Shown here: positions 1-12,202 of the stretch, one piece after another
How the letters are laid out: each line of letters starts with the position of its first letter
How positions within the stretch are numbered: the first letter of the stretch is position 1
NCBI GenBank assembly: GCA_022702545.1
Contig: JAHRBC010000002.1
Span: 7,626,001 to 7,690,000, forward strand
Reading direction: 5' to 3'
Origin: Phycomyces nitens
Lineage: Eukaryota; Mucoromycota; Mucoromycetes; Mucorales; Phycomycetaceae
DNA length: 64,000 nucleotides
The notes under the pieces: model-generated
Databases searched by the model: none
Seen by the model: the letters and a program-made list of their open reading frames with translations, nothing else
Told to the model about the DNA's origin: nothing
Position numbers and translations under genes: made by a program

Positions 1-1437
1 GCAAGCCTGGATATAGCAGTTCCAATGTTAAACCTTGAGCAAAAAACGGCATATGATCAGATTGTTGAAAGCATAAGTACATCAACCAACACAAACCAGC
101 CAAGAATTTTCTTTGTGGATGGACCTGGCGGTACTGGAAAGTCTTTGCTTTTCAAGACTCTTCTCAACTATGTCAGATCTCAGGACAAGATTGCTCTTCC
201 TGTTGCAAGCTCCGGAATTGCTGCAATTCTTTTGCCTGGTGGAAGAACTGCTCACAGCAGATTCAAGATACCATTGAATGCAGATATAAACTCGACATGC
301 AATATTTCACTTGGATCCTCACATGCCAATCTGTTACAAAAGACATCTCTCTTTCTCTGGGACGAGGCTGTTATGTGTAGCAAGTACAATTTTGAAGCTG
401 TTGACAAATGTCTAAAAGACATAATGGGTGCTGTTGATCCGGCATACCAAAATATTCCATTTGGTGGCAAGGTTTTTGTCTTTGGTGGCGATTTTCGTCA
501 AATCCTTCCCGTTGTCAGAAAAGGTACTCGGTCGGAAATCGTTGGACAGTGCCTTCACAGAGCATCATTCTGGAGTCATGTCAAAGTCTTGCATTTAACA
601 AAGAACATGAGAATTGGGCAAAGTGAGCATCTTGGTGCAGAATTTGCTACCAAACTCTTAGAGATTGGAAATGGGCAAGGAGAGCATGAACACAGCATGT
701 ATATCCCAGTACCATGGCGTGTGAAGTCAAAGGATTTTGAGGAGCTCATAAAAAAAGTATATCCGTACATATCTTCAGACTAAATCGATCCTATGCAGTA
801 CAGTCACAGTGCAATTCTTGCTCCCACCAACAAGACAATTGACCAAATTAATACTGTCGCTCTTAATCTTTTCCCTGGTGATGCACAAAGATTTGATTCT
901 TTAGACAGTGTAATGGATTCGGATAACCCAGATTCTGATAATGCCCGATATCCAATCGAGTTTCTTAACTCAATCTCTTGCAGTGGGATACCATCTCATA
1001 AGCTCAACTTGAAGATTGGTATGCCTCTTTTGATTCTGCGCAACATTGATCCAGAGGCTGGACTTTGTAATGGAACAAAGGTATTTGTGACCAGACTATC
1101 GCAGTATGTCATAGCTGTCAAAAGACTGGATCAAGGGCACAGTGGCCAAGAACATTTGATCCCACGGTTCAATATGGCAACAAATGATGGGGAGTTTCCA
1201 TTTCGTCTCTCTCGACGCCAATTCCCTGTCCGTCCAGCATTTGCCATGACTATTAATAAGGCGCAAGGTCAGACATTAAGTCATGTTGGCATATACCTTG
1301 ATCAGCCAGTATTTTCTCATGGACAACTATATGTTGCTTTATCAAGAGCCACCAATCCAACAAAAGTGCATGTTGCGATCTCAGACAACTCGGAGTATAC
1401 TGCAAATATTGTATATAAAGAAGCACTGATCAATTAA
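1..1437 (+). pseudogene. Helitron PIF1-like helicase, C-terminal part, one internal stop
   Basis: Reads as the SF1 (PIF1 family) helicase that forms the C-terminal half of Helitron Rep/Hel proteins and unwinds DNA during rolling-circle transposition. Visible in order: Walker A GPGGTGKS about 38 residues into the open frame, the GIAAILLPGGRTAHS motif, Walker B FLWDEA, FGGDFRQILPVV, then in the second half GMPLLILRNIDPEAGLCNGT, FAMTINKAQGQT and YVALSRAT near the end. The frame is open from the window edge, is stopped by one in-frame TAA at 781-783 and continues in the same frame to the natural TAA at 1435-1437. The Rep half lies outside the window or is lost. A separate Helitron Rep pseudogene sits on the other strand at 19-21.9 kb; whether the two came from one element cannot be decided here. 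A cellular PIF1 is less likely because all neighbours are transposons. Confidence 0.88.
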
Positions 1438-1683
1438 TCATCATATTATATACATATTATCCATTTAAATAAATCTTTATAAATATCTACTGCTATTAAA
1501 TAATATTCTTTCTATTGTACCTTTTATAATGTAATATCAGAAATAGATATATTATACATATTAATGATAAAGACATATACTGTTTGCCACCGAATTTAGC
1601 CAGTAACACTTATTTATAACAAATTAACGTTACACAATCGAGGTATATCGTAACTAACAGTAGTATTAGATACTCTTTCTTGA
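1438..1683. other. AT-rich spacer without a recognised gene
   Basis: This stretch after the helicase is very AT-rich and stop-rich in all frames. I see no Helitron 3' hairpin with a CTRR end that I could defend, no tRNA and no conserved repeat shared with the rest of the window. Confidence 0.5.
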
Positions 1684-1806
1684 GCATAGGGACGGAAGGG
1701 GCCCCCCAGGCAGGGAGGGGTTTGGGCCCCCCCCCGGAAGGGAGGGGTTTGGGCCCCCCCCGGAAGGGAGGGGTGTGGGGGACCCCCAAGGGGGGGGGGG
1801 AGCGAA
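1684..1806. repeat. GC-rich minisatellite with G/C runs
   Basis: About three tandem copies of a roughly 31-bp unit of the form GGAAGGGAGGGGTTTGGG followed by eight or nine C, ending in a run of G. It is conspicuous because the surrounding DNA is strongly AT-rich. Runs of four or more G on both strands make quadruplex or foldback structures possible (inference). It lies between the helicase and the CACTG element arm. Confidence 0.85.
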
Positions 1807-3571
1807 GCTCGTATTAGTAAAGACAGCTTTATTTATAAATCCAAAAAGACTTCTTGTACACATTAATGAACGGCACCATTATTGCTTTTGGACTCTATCC
1901 ATTACACCTATTCTGTCTCTGTTTCAAATTATATATCCTTGTATTTTTTTTTCTTTTTAGCCTTTTTTCCTTTCTCTTGTTTCCTTATATCCGCGCCTAT
2001 TTTCTCTTTCTTTTTTTACACCTCTTTAGACTAAAAAATTGGCGGCTTCTTTATAAACACGCACTCATTCCAATACATCCTGCCTGCATTGCTCCTCCAA
2101 ACTAATCATGGTCAGTTAAATGTGCCGGTGCCATCTTGCAAATTATTCTGATTCTCTCTTTCTATTTTATAGACCTCTTCCACTTTCATAGCCTATTATA
2201 TGATAATGTCATCAGTCCCAGTGTAAAAAAATATTTTTGTGTCAAACTTTTTTTTTCTCTAATACTTCTTATTCTCCTATAAGCCGCCGCCATCAATCAC
2301 CCTATACCCCATCTGCGTCTTCTATCATCTACAACTGTCATCATAATGGTAATGCTGTCTTTTAGCTTTTATACTTTTTTATATATTTATTCTGACTATC
2401 TCTTTTGATCTTATAGACCTCCTCTACTGGCATGGTCTATTATATGGTATTGTCATTGGTGCTATGGTAAAAAAAAATCTTTTTGTGTCAAAAAAATAAT
2501 AATTTTCTTTTCTAACGTTTCTTATTCTACAATAGGCCGCCGCCATCACTGTCTACCTCATCTGCCTCCCTCATCATCTACGACTGGTTATCATAATGGT
2601 AATGCCGTTTCTTGGTCTTTGTGCTTTTCAAAACATTATTCTGGCTATTTACTAATAATTTTTTATACTCTTAATAAGAAGCTATTGTTGGCCGCCATAT
2701 ACCATCCCTCTACTATAATCGTCAACTCTGCTTCTGGTATGTAAATTAATTATTTTATCACTCAATTCACCTGTAATAATTTATTTTACCCCATCTCTAG
2801 TCAACCTAATCATACAAGATGCCATGCCGCACAACTCAGCCTCTCTTTGTCCATTCTTGTCCATCCCTTACAATGTAAGTATAATATACCTTGCATCTTG
2901 AATAGCACCCGCACTTTTGAATATATGTCACTAATATAACTTTTATTATATCAGAACACTACTGCAACCACCCAAATCGCCGTCGGACCTTATTTTCAGG
3001 TATTGTTCAGTAGAGAAGCACCCGATCCAAGTAGTATCAAGTAGGCCGGTAGAAGCGGCAAGGATAGACAGTAATAGTATTAGAACTCGTGTATAGAACC
3101 ATTCTATTCTTTCCAATAAACACAAATATAAACCATAAACAACCTAATAAGTATGGGATATAAAATAATGGGGGAGCATTCAATGCTTGATTACACAGTA
3201 ATAGCCTTCAAATATTGGTTAAAAATTAAGAAAGCCTTCAATCCACCTGAGTATAATCGGATTTTAATCATGTCAAGATGTTCTTTTGCTTTCAACTTTC
3301 CTCTTATATAAAGAGTGTACAACAACGAAACTTGGTTTCAAATAGACTTTTATTCTGTACATCAGGTCAAATTAATGACCCACTCATACTAACAACCCCC
3401 ACTTGGTCAGCCCATGAAGTAAATACTCATGCAGAAACCAGGTCATAACTCATTGTGTAAAACTTGGCTTTGACACATACAGAAACCCATACAGCGTATC
3501 TAATAAATCTTAATTTTACCCCTTAGTAACCGCACTTTTACACATGAGTATTCAGACCCATTTTTCCAGTG
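1807..3571 (+). mobile_element. CACTG-type element arm, truncated (element 5)
   Basis: Homologous, in opposite orientation, to the arms of elements 1 and 2 (30694-31060 and 22430-24330). The right edge is a terminus reading TTTTTCCAGTG at 3561-3571, i.e. CACTGGAAAAATGGG inward, the same end that closes element 4 at 18968. Immediately outside, CTCCTTTCAATTGC (3572 on) is also found uninterrupted by a transposon end at 41221, which supports 3571 as a real boundary. The companion and transposase genes expected to the left are absent; the minisatellite and Helitron helicase are there instead. It carries the spliced gene at 2173-3044. Confidence 0.6.
2173..3044 (+). CDS. spliced arm gene of unknown function, seven exons visible
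   Basis: I do not recognise this protein. Exons 2173-2222, 2284-2348, 2417-2466, 2536-2598, 2679-2736, 2801-2874 and 2955-3044 are separated by six introns of 61-80 bp, all GT..AG, with donors such as GTAATG, GTATGT and GTAAGT. Joined, they give one open frame of 150 codons to a TAG at 3042-3044. Two exon types alternate: type X (ACCTCC...) and type Y (CCGCCGCCATCA...). The same architecture recurs in element 1 (25077-25587) and, expanded, in element 2. The 5' end is uncertain: an ATG ends the preceding putative exon (donor GTCAGT near 2108), but the acceptor upstream of that looks decayed. The gene is divergent from the companion gene in the complete elements. A non-coding spliced RNA is the alternative. 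Confidence 0.5.
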
Positions 3572-5788
3572 CTCCTTTCAATTGCAATGGCCAAAGATGA
3601 CAATGATGAAGTTGAATGGAGAGAATGTACTTGGTATGTTTGAATATTTTATTACTATTAATACTAATATATTCTGTCTTTACTATCAGCTCTTTATATT
3701 AAACAAAATTGCTGCGTTTTAACAAAGACATGGAATACCCAACAAACCAGTTTGTCTTGGTAAGTAATCAGTCATTCCTATTACTTTTCTAACAGAAAAT
3801 ATAGATGTCTTTTCTATTACGCGTACACATTTTTTGATGGCTATATCATTATCTATCATGAAATACTGTTTGGTATGCCTGAAAATTCGCTCTCAAGATA
3901 TGGAGCATCTACTCTGTTCTGTCAACCACTTCAGCCATTCAAAGCAGTAGTTAAAGAGTTGGCCATGCTCTTGACCCATGTTTTAAAAAGGTAAACATAA
4001 GTATACCGTGAATATAGCTATAGCCATGAATCTAGACCAAATTACTAGGCTGTATATTAGAGAGGTTTGGGGATTTTATTTTCACTTTTGCATTCCCATA
4101 AAAGGCTATTTTTCGATGGTTTAAGCTCCGGGTAGCACAAAAAAGGGAAAATAACTCGCGTTAAAAGTACAAAATGAGAAAATAATTCTCTTATTTTCCC
4201 TTTGGTATTTAGCCAAAACATCCAATAATATTACAGAAAAGGATAAATCTGACGAATTAGTTTTTGCCGTGGTAATTTTGACAGATACAATTGATAAATA
4301 ATGGTTTCCTATGAGTTCAAAAGGCAAAATGTATACAATAGAAGGGGTAGGACACTGTGATAGTTCTCAGGTATATCTAACAGTAAAAAGATGTAGTAAA
4401 ATATATATAGAAAAGATGAATACATTTACTATATACTAATTTATTATAAACTTACTGTTCCTGAAAGGCTTGATGATAACATTGCAAGAGCTGTACGCTG
4501 GATCAGCATAAATGGCATACAGCCACCCTCAATTGCTCCTCAAGGCAATGTTCTCCTAAATTTCACCAGTTCTGGCACTATCAACCAGCATACTCTAGTC
4601 ATGAACAGATCCTGCGAAAGGTCTACTCAGACTGGCTGCTATGCCATCTGGAGTTACGATACCTTAGTATTTTAAACCATGGTATCGCTAAATAATCAGA
4701 GAGTCTAACAATTAAAGACCTGAAGTTTTATGTATTTATTTGGGATACATGCAACACTATTGTAGATACACTCCTGGTATCTGACTGGACATGCTATGTT
4801 ATTTAATGTACCATCAATGAATCAATTGATCCCTTCATAACAAGATCCTTAATAAAAGATATATAATTAGAGAGGGCATTGTTATCAAGTGTCTTTTTGT
4901 CAAATCAATTGCTTATCTTTTCTTTATGTAGCATCAGAAAATCTTGCAAGGTTAAAGGGATGGAGATTGTTTTTGTTGAATCTGATCCCTTCATGGTACC
5001 TGATGTACAACAATCCAATCATTGAATTAAAGACAATGTTGATAGTTGTCTTGTTCATATTAAAAAAACAGTGCCAAGTCTACCAGTCTTGAAGGATATG
5101 CCAACCTTCTAAGCATGATGGCAAGTGATAAGTCTTGGTGTAAAGAAAAGCTTTGGTTTGTTCCATTGCAGAAAGAAACCTGTTCAGAGAACTGCAACTC
5201 TCTTGCTATAAGCTGAAGCTCAGTGTATATAAATCTAAACAATGACTTGCAAGTGTTATTGTCCAACAAAGAGATGTCTAAAGGAGCCTGTCGCCTATGC
5301 AATGGATACACTCTGGAATAATAATCCAAACGAATAAACAGTTCATCTTAAGCCTTGTCCTGCTCTATAATTGCATCTCGTAGGTCATGGTAGATCATTG
5401 CAGCTCTTCGCAGATAAATATTAGATGTCATTTTTAATATACTAAAGTGTTTTCAATAGAATAAAGAAAGATATTATGCATTGAAGTTTGACTGATAGAA
5501 TTTAAAAAGCTTTTTTCAAAAAAGGAAAAGTGAAGACAAAGCAAAAATAAAGCGAAAATAAAGTGAAAATAAAAAAATGGTACGTCATAATGACGTACAA
5601 TGTGAAAGTGAAAATAAAATCCCCAAACCTCTCTATTATGAGAAAAAATTTTATCAATAAAAACATATTCGTAAACTATTTGCCATAATCTATTATAAAG
5701 AAGTATATAATAAATTACCAATTGAAAGTATTCAAAGCCTCAAAAATATTAAACAGCCAATAAATACACGTCTGGTGGAAGATAGTTG
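3572..5788 (+). repeat. degenerate low-copy repeat, interrupted by an insertion
   Basis: The parts 3572-4059 and 5634-5788 match 41221-41860 closely. The unit contains intron-like segments (GTATGT..TATCAG, GTAAGT..AACAG) and an opening ATGGCCAAAGATGACAATGA, but the two copies differ by indels and neither gives a convincing protein. I cannot say what gene or element it came from. The copy is split by the inverted-repeat element 4060-5633 and ends where CACTA sequence begins. Confidence 0.6.
4060..5633. mobile_element. non-autonomous TIR element, 5-bp target duplication
   Basis: Begins GAGAGGTTTGGGGATTTTAT and ends with the exact reverse complement; the perfect inverted repeat is about 29 bp. 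It is flanked by TATTA at 4055-4059 and 5634-5638. The paralogous locus at about 41700-41715 reads straight through with a single TATTA, so this is a direct empty-site proof of insertion and of a 5-bp duplication. The 1574-bp interior has no recognisable transposase; near the ends it has purine-rich repeats and a short palindrome around ACGTCATAATGACGT (5582-5597). The superfamily is unknown: 5 bp fits neither CACTA (3), hAT (8), MULE (9-11) nor Tc1 (TA). A TA duplication plus loss of a TTA unit is a weaker alternative. Confidence 0.8.
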
Positions 5789-6024
5789 CACTACAGCGGA
5801 AAAAATGGTAGCTAACTACCATTTTGGTAGCATTATTACCGTTTTTTCCCACCAAAAAAAACGGTAGTAAAGACTCTGTATAAGGCGATTTCAGTAGCTG
5901 TTACCATTTTTTTAGTGCGAAAAAAAAGGGTAGTTATGAGGCAGGAATAGGCACAGCTACCATTTTTTTTATTCAACCAAAATCGTTTCTTTATATACTA
6001 TAGCCTCTCTTTTATATTACTTTA
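5789..6024 (+). mobile_element. terminal fragment of a CACTA element
   Basis: Starts CACTACAGCGGAAAAAATGG and matches the first 236 bp of CACTA copy B (from 32857), including the palindromic (A)CGGTAGCTAACTACCG blocks. It stops where copy A begins at 6025. It may be a remnant of an older copy into which A inserted, but the other side of A (9461 on) does not continue it, so a deletion or rearrangement must also have occurred. Confidence 0.75.
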
Positions 6025-6434
6025 CACTACGGCAGAAGGACCGGTAGCTGTGCCGAAAACGGTAGCATAACTACCGTTTTTTATGATTTTTGAGCACTTT
6101 ATCTCCGCAGATTGTCGTTGAAAGGTAATGTCATCGATGCCGATTCATAAAAGTTGCATAGAATGTCTTTTCATCAGGCAATGAGGTAGTTGTAGTACCA
6201 TAGAAAGGGCTCGTAAGTTTTTAGGCAACGTTATTTATTGAAATGAGCATTTTATTTGGTGTTAACGATGTTGCGCATTTTTGAGAAAAATAATTTTTCG
6301 CCTGTGTGAACAAAACGGTAGTTATGCTACCGTTTTTTTGAAACCGAATTTTTATTTTTGACATTATTAGCCATTTTATTTTATTTTATTTGGTATTGAT
6401 ATTTATAAGGAAAGAAAAAAGAAAAAGAAAATTT

Positions 6435-7311
6435 TTATAAAGTGGCAAGGTTCCCCATGGTCACACGCAGATTGTCATTAAACACGTAATATGGTGCAAT
6501 GATAAAGAACTGATTACTACTCGGAGGGTACTGGATGAGCCCAACTTGATGCTGAATGTCATCCACATTAACAGCATATTTTGGCTGGGTTGTTTGTCCA
6601 GTTGAGCTGTGTGACCGCCGTATTACGATTGGCACAGATGAGTCATGGGCTGCTGTACCATGCTCTTTCATCACTTCAACAAATGCCAGAAAGTGCGGTG
6701 TGCCATCAACCTCTTTATGCTCAAAATAAAATTCCACGGTGCCAACAAACCAGCTTTGAATAGTTATATTGCGACGGCTAGATAAAAATATAAAAAATGC
6801 GAGTGATCTCTATTTTGTATTTTGACTAATACCAATACTCACTTTCTGTATGGACAGGTGAACATCACATGATGATTGCCACGTCTGGTCTAGTTTTTAT
6901 TCTTCGGTACATACATGAAGAATGTACGGTTGAATTTTTCCAAAGACGAGAAGCAACAACAATCGTCGGGTCATCAAGTTCAATACTGTCCATACCACTG
7001 TTTCGCACATAGTACTTTGCCAAAGTATTCTTGACAACAGGGCTGCTGACACCTTCCAAGTCATCATCATTCAAGCTGGCATGTCAGTTGAATGGCTCCC
7101 ATAGCTGGGCAGCACTTACACCATCTGGAAGATCTAAGAAACTTGCTTCATTATATGTGGACGGCTGACTTGTACTAGGATAATTCTGAGAGCTGTTTGC
7201 TGAACTGACAAAGCTATGAACAGCAAAGCGCTCAACAAGCAAACTGGCATTTCTACCGCCCTTCAAGTTTGACGTGATAAGCTTGGAGTATACTCTAATT
7301 ACTTTTTCCAT
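6435..7311 (-). pseudogene. tnp2-like transposase C-terminal remnant (copy A)
   Basis: Three open segments (7311-7084, 7074-6865, 6737-6435) align in order with the last third of the tnp2-like transposase at 37565-39367: NLKGGRNASLLVERF corresponds to NRKGGFEATYMRSF, LAKYYVRNSG to LVEYYQVAYN, and EFYFEHKEVDGTPHFLAFVE to the IQYLFVHAF..HTFAFVNWF region. The first two segments are in one frame, separated by a single TGA at 7084-7086; the last is separated by an intron-like or shifted stretch. The catalytic part of the protein is missing. The same TGA is present in copies B and C, so the family amplified after this protein was already broken, using a transposase made elsewhere (inference). Confidence 0.7.
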
Positions 7312-8413
7312 GGGTAGGTAAGAGATTATTTGACTAATAATAGCAACAGCAGCAAAGACACTTCTTGGTCAATGATGACAAAATCAACGTACCTGTCATC
7401 AATGATTGTGGCCAGTGAGGCACGGCTAGGACAATAGCACTCCACATTTACAAGTGCAAAAGAATGTGGTGTGCCAAGAATCTTCTTCAAGACACCTTTA
7501 AGAGTGCAAACCAGACTTGTAAGAGAAAAATAGCAGTGAACAGCCAGGCAAGTTTATTAATTAACAAACATTTGAATATACATTATAATTAATACAATAT
7601 TTTTATTATGTTATAGCAGGGAAGAGCAAGCAGTTCTTTTCTTTCAGAAGATGAGGTATTTCAAATGGATGATGAGGCTGAATCCCCAATCATGACAGAT
7701 GTACTATAAGTTAGAGCTTTTTGTTGCTCATCTATTCTCAATTTAATATTAATATAATATTTCTACTGTTTGATATAGGTTTACACCACTAGGAATGAGC
7801 AATGAGCCTTCATCTAAGAGAAACAGACTAAGTCTTTAATATTCTTTAGGCTGCTCTTATTGGTTCTCTCATATTTTTAGTATATGTTTTAGCGCACTTT
7901 TTTTTTTCCTCTTTTCCTTTAGCTGTTTTATCTTTGCTTTGGTCCTCTCCTTTGAAATAAAATCGAATAACTCTCCATCACGTAAGATTGCCACCTTAAT
8001 AAATGCCCGATTGGAATCTTGTATACCACATCTTCAGCTCTGCTATCTTTAATCAAGGAATGAAACACTCATCTCATAATTTTTCAGACACTAAAAAAAG
8101 GTGAAAATTTTTTACAGCTATATTACACTAAAGTTTGTCGTTCCCCACCTCCCCACCTGGGAATCTCTGTAGAATATGCATATTGTTTTCTTAATGATGT
8201 ACTCATTCTGCCAATTACTATTATATTCGAATTAGTTTTAAATCTTATGAGCTGACTTTACAGCAATATATTTTCTATGGTAAGAATATTATAATATGTT
8301 TACACTCTTTAATTAATCATATTGCGCATTCTCTATTCTCCTTCTACTGCATCTAGTATTTACATCTGTACGTTTCATATAGTGACATTAATTCAAGAGA
8401 TGCTTGGTATACC

Positions 8414-9030
8414 GATTAACAAGCACAATATATACTGGTATGCTATCCAAAACAATATGCTGGGTTTATTTGATCGCTTCATTCTCTGACCACGATATCT
8501 TTATAGCAATTGATGAAGACCAAAGGCCTTCCAAGTCATGACAGTGATTCACAACAAGATGCTCGGCACGCTGATTAACAAGCACAATATATACTGGTAT
8601 GCTACCCAAAACAATATATTCGGTTTATTTGATTGCTTCATTCTCTGACCACAATATTTTTATAGCAATCGATGAAGACCAAAGGTGCTATCCAAGTCAT
8701 GACAGTGATCCATAACAAGATGCCTGGCACGCCGATTGACAAGCACAATGTATACTGGTATGCTATCCAAAATAATAAGCTTGGTTTATTTGATTGCTTC
8801 ATTCTCTGACCACAATATTTTTATAGCAATCGATGAAGACCAAAGGTGCTATCCAAGTCATGACAGTGATCCATAACAAGATGCCTGGCACGCCGATTGA
8901 CAAGCACAATGTATACTGGTATGCTATCCAAAATAATAAGCTTGGTTTATTTGATTGCTTCATTCTCTGACCACAATATTTTTATAGCAATCGGTGAAGA
9001 CCAAAGGCCATCCAAGTCATAACAACATGT
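8414..9030. repeat. four tandem ~160-bp repeats inside CACTA copy A
   Basis: Units begin at about 8414, 8573, 8734 and 8895 with GATTRACAAGCACAAT and contain CTTCATTCTCTGACCAC. Copies B and C carry only two units, so this block has expanded in A. Confidence 0.85.
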
Positions 9031-9460
9031 TGTTGGCATCGTGTATAGATTGAGTAAAAGGTTTGTACCATATACGTTTTATAATATTAAATAGTATTTG
9101 CTTTTGGTGTTTCTATATTATTATTATATATATTTTAATATTATTTGAAATAAATCGAAATTATAATAAAAAATAAACCATTATTTCAAATAAATGGCAG
9201 TAAAAAAAGAATGGGTGCTAGTATATAAAGTAATATAAAAGAGAGGCTATAGTATATAAAGAAACGATTTTGGTTGGATAAAAAAACGGTAGCTGTGCCT
9301 ATTCCTGCCTCATAACTACCCTTTTTTTTCGCACTAAAAAAACGGTAACAGCTACCGAAATCGCCTTATACAGAGTCTTTACTACCGTTTTTTTTGGTGG
9401 GAAAAAACGGTAGTAATGCTACCAAAACAGTAGTTAGCTACCGTTTTTTCTGCCGTAGTG

Positions 9461-10605
9461 TTTAATATTTCACTCATATCATTCACTGACAAATAATTAA
9501 ATTTTTAATTTTAAATGATTGGTTATTATTTCAAAGAGCGAGTGAATCATTTTTTTAAAAATGAGTGATATTTTAATTTTTTTGTGAGTGAATAATTTGT
9601 GAAAAAAGTGTATTTGAGAAAGTATTTAATTTTAAGCTGAGAAAGAAAAAGAAATACTTTTAAAAGGCAAGCAGAGTTGAAGACACAGTAATTTTTCTTG
9701 AGACCCAAGGTTAGGATACAGTTTTGTCATGACTGAGAGTCACAGATGCACTACTTGCAGTAGTAAAGGACTACTACAAGAAGGCACATATGAGTGTATA
9801 AAATACTCTCTCTCTTCATCATTCTGTTTGCATCAATATCCATAGTCTTTTTATATAAAATAGCTTCATATTCTTGTCAATAAATATCATCTTTCACAAG
9901 CTGAACTCTTCTTCCTCTTACTTCTTCTACTCTATTTCCTAAAATGGATATTATCACATCTCTGTTCATTACAGTTTCTACCCCCAGAACCCTTATAATC
10001 ACATTTTTGTCAAATACCTGGTTAGTTCTAATTGAATCCCCTCCCGTGTAACAAGAAGACTAACCAGTGCATTCACAATTTTACTATTCAACTCTTCATA
10101 CTTTCTATCAATCATACAAGATTCAAAAGGTAATTACTGTAGTCTACACAACATGAAAATAATAAATTTTAAAATGAAACATTGGTTTTTTATAACCTTT
10201 ACTTTTTATTTATTAATATCGGCGTATTAAAATATAATTGGCCATATCTACGCAACTACAAATAAAGTTTATTTAAATTATGTTTGTTATTTTGTTATAT
10301 ACATATCGACGCACAAACAATATATTTAGACTTCAGTATTATTATATGGAACTCCAGTCAAGTATTTTTAATTTTTCAAAATTATGTTTTTTCATATTTT
10401 CAAGAGTAATTTGTTAAGAGAGGTTGTCATTCAGTAAAATGAATATATTTTGAGGGACACAGTCCCAACAATAAGGTTTAATCTTCCTAAGCCACACTTT
10501 TATATTCTTTAGATTTTTTCTATCTTACTATTCTCTATTTCTTCCTAGTCATATTATATAATTTGATAGCCGGATTAAAGAAATGGATTAGCAGATACTA
10601 TCTTA
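9461..10605. other. intergenic AT-rich DNA, possible foldback
   Basis: No gene is visible. From about 9464 to 9600 an imperfect inverted repeat (AATATTTCACTCAT ... ATGAGTGATATTTT) could be a small foldback element, though I find no target duplication. The rest has no repeat partner in the window. Confidence 0.4.
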
Positions 10606-12202
10606 CACTGCAAAAAAATATGTGATTTCAACTCTGAATACATCAATTGAAACAAGAAGAGTATAGATCTTGGATTAGCTCTTTTCTTAATTGCTCACTT
10701 TAGATGGCGTTGAGAGTATTTGGTAATTCTATTGGATGGACATTAGAATATGTCTTTAATTTTGTTGATTATTAAACTACAATATTTTCTCTACCTTTTG
10801 AAAGTTGCAAAGTTAATATTCTTGGAAGATGATTAAAATAAATTATCAGATATAGCTAATTTTTTAAGATCTTGACTTAAAACTGATTAGAGTCTTTCTT
10901 GATTAAATAACACATCCAACTGTAAAATGAAAATGATGATTATATTATGTTTTTGGGATTATTGGTTTTACAGACTAAACTTTTTTTAGGGGTAAACCAC
11001 CTTGGAATGCAAATTATTTTTTGTTCTTTCTCTTTTGCCTCTTGCTCTTATACACATACTAGTAATTATTTTATGTAATTACTTAATGATTTTGCCATTA
11101 TCTTTACAGATCATCAACAAGCTTTTCCTCTTTGGTCATTTTACATGGTATAATAATTTAAAATAATATTTGCTCAAAGCTTCTCTTTACTAATAACTTG
11201 ATGTCTCTAGTCATCACAGCTTTGCATGTCATTCAATTTTGTAATCAAACATCATAGTAAGCTATTATATTATTACAAATCATATATATCTCTTTACTTA
11301 TATATATATAACTATGTTTTATTCTCTATTAGATATATTAAGAATCTCATCTACATGTCTGAACAAACAATCACACAGGTAAGAAAACTGCTGATAATAT
11401 AGTATATATGAATATCCAGAATACTAATAACTTTACAATTCTTAGACAATCTCAACTGACAGCTAATATGCTGAAATATTCTCATGAATTTATCAAGTAG
11501 TCTATCTACTCACAATATCAACATTGTAAGTACAACAGCAAATAATTTGATCCATTATGATTATTTAATTAATCTTTGCTCCTATTACTATTAAATAGTA
11601 CCATTCTTCTCTAAGACAGTATGCAATATCTATCAGGTAGAAACTTGTTGGTCTTGCTTGATGCAAAATATCAAACAATACTCTAGAAATATATATATTA
11701 AATAAATAAAAAATAAATAAAAAAATGATTTATTTTTTAAAAATCAACAAACAAATGAGGCTTGTATGTAAATGTATGATACGGTGCTTTTCAGTCTAAA
11801 AGACATTATTTCTCTTTGCTTTTCAGTCTAAAGACATTATTTCCCTTTGCTTTTCAGTCTAAAGAGATAAGTTACTGAGGTTAAAAGTAAAGAATATAAA
11901 TAGATTGTAAATTGCAATATTGTAATTAGCTTTATATGGCACAAAATACAATAAATAATAGGCTTACTTGACACAAAATATAAAATAAACTAGACCTCTT
12001 TAATAACAGAAAAGTTGGGGGTATCAAAGGTTTTTCAAGCGGAACTAAAGACCTATTTCTCTGATAGACCAGGCGTCATTCCCTATAGTATCATTCATAT
12101 TTGTATGGTGGAGAAATATAGATTGAAATAACAATAAATCGATGATAGTACTTTAATACTACAGATATTTCTCCACCATAAAATTATATACTTTTTGCAG
12201 TG
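10606..12202. mobile_element. non-autonomous CACTG element (F)
   Basis: Begins CACTGCAAAAAAATATG at 10606 and ends CTTTTTGCAGTG at 12202, giving an 11-bp inverted repeat CACTGCAAAAA. It is flanked by TTA at 10603-10605 and 12203-12205, the 3-bp duplication of the CACTA superfamily. The terminus matches the companion-side ends of elements 1, 2 and 3, so it could be mobilised by the same transposase (inference). The 1597-bp interior shows no convincing protein. Confidence 0.85.
11785..11872. repeat. 36-bp minisatellite within element F
   Basis: Two and a half copies of a unit containing TGCTTTTCAGTCTAAAGACA. Confidence 0.8.

Larger units (their letters stand above)
6025..9460 (-). mobile_element. 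CACTA element copy A (non-autonomous)
   Basis: Ends are CACTACGGCAGAAGGACCGG on the left and ...CGTTTTTTCTGCCGTAGTG on the right, so the termini share CACTACGGC(A/G)GAA inverted. Subterminal regions hold many copies of CGGTAG/CTACCG in small palindromes, as expected for transposase-binding sites of CACTA elements. The flanks are TTTA and TTTA, so the 3-bp duplication (TTA/TTT) is not perfect. The interior contains only a decayed transposase C-terminus and about 160-bp tandem repeats. Copies B and C are near-identical over most of their length. Length 3436 bp. Confidence 0.88.

Noticed and set aside
8414..9030. CRISPR-like array because of four regular repeats
   Set aside because: Unit length is about 160 bp with no separate spacers, inside a CACTA element of a eukaryote; these are plain tandem repeats.
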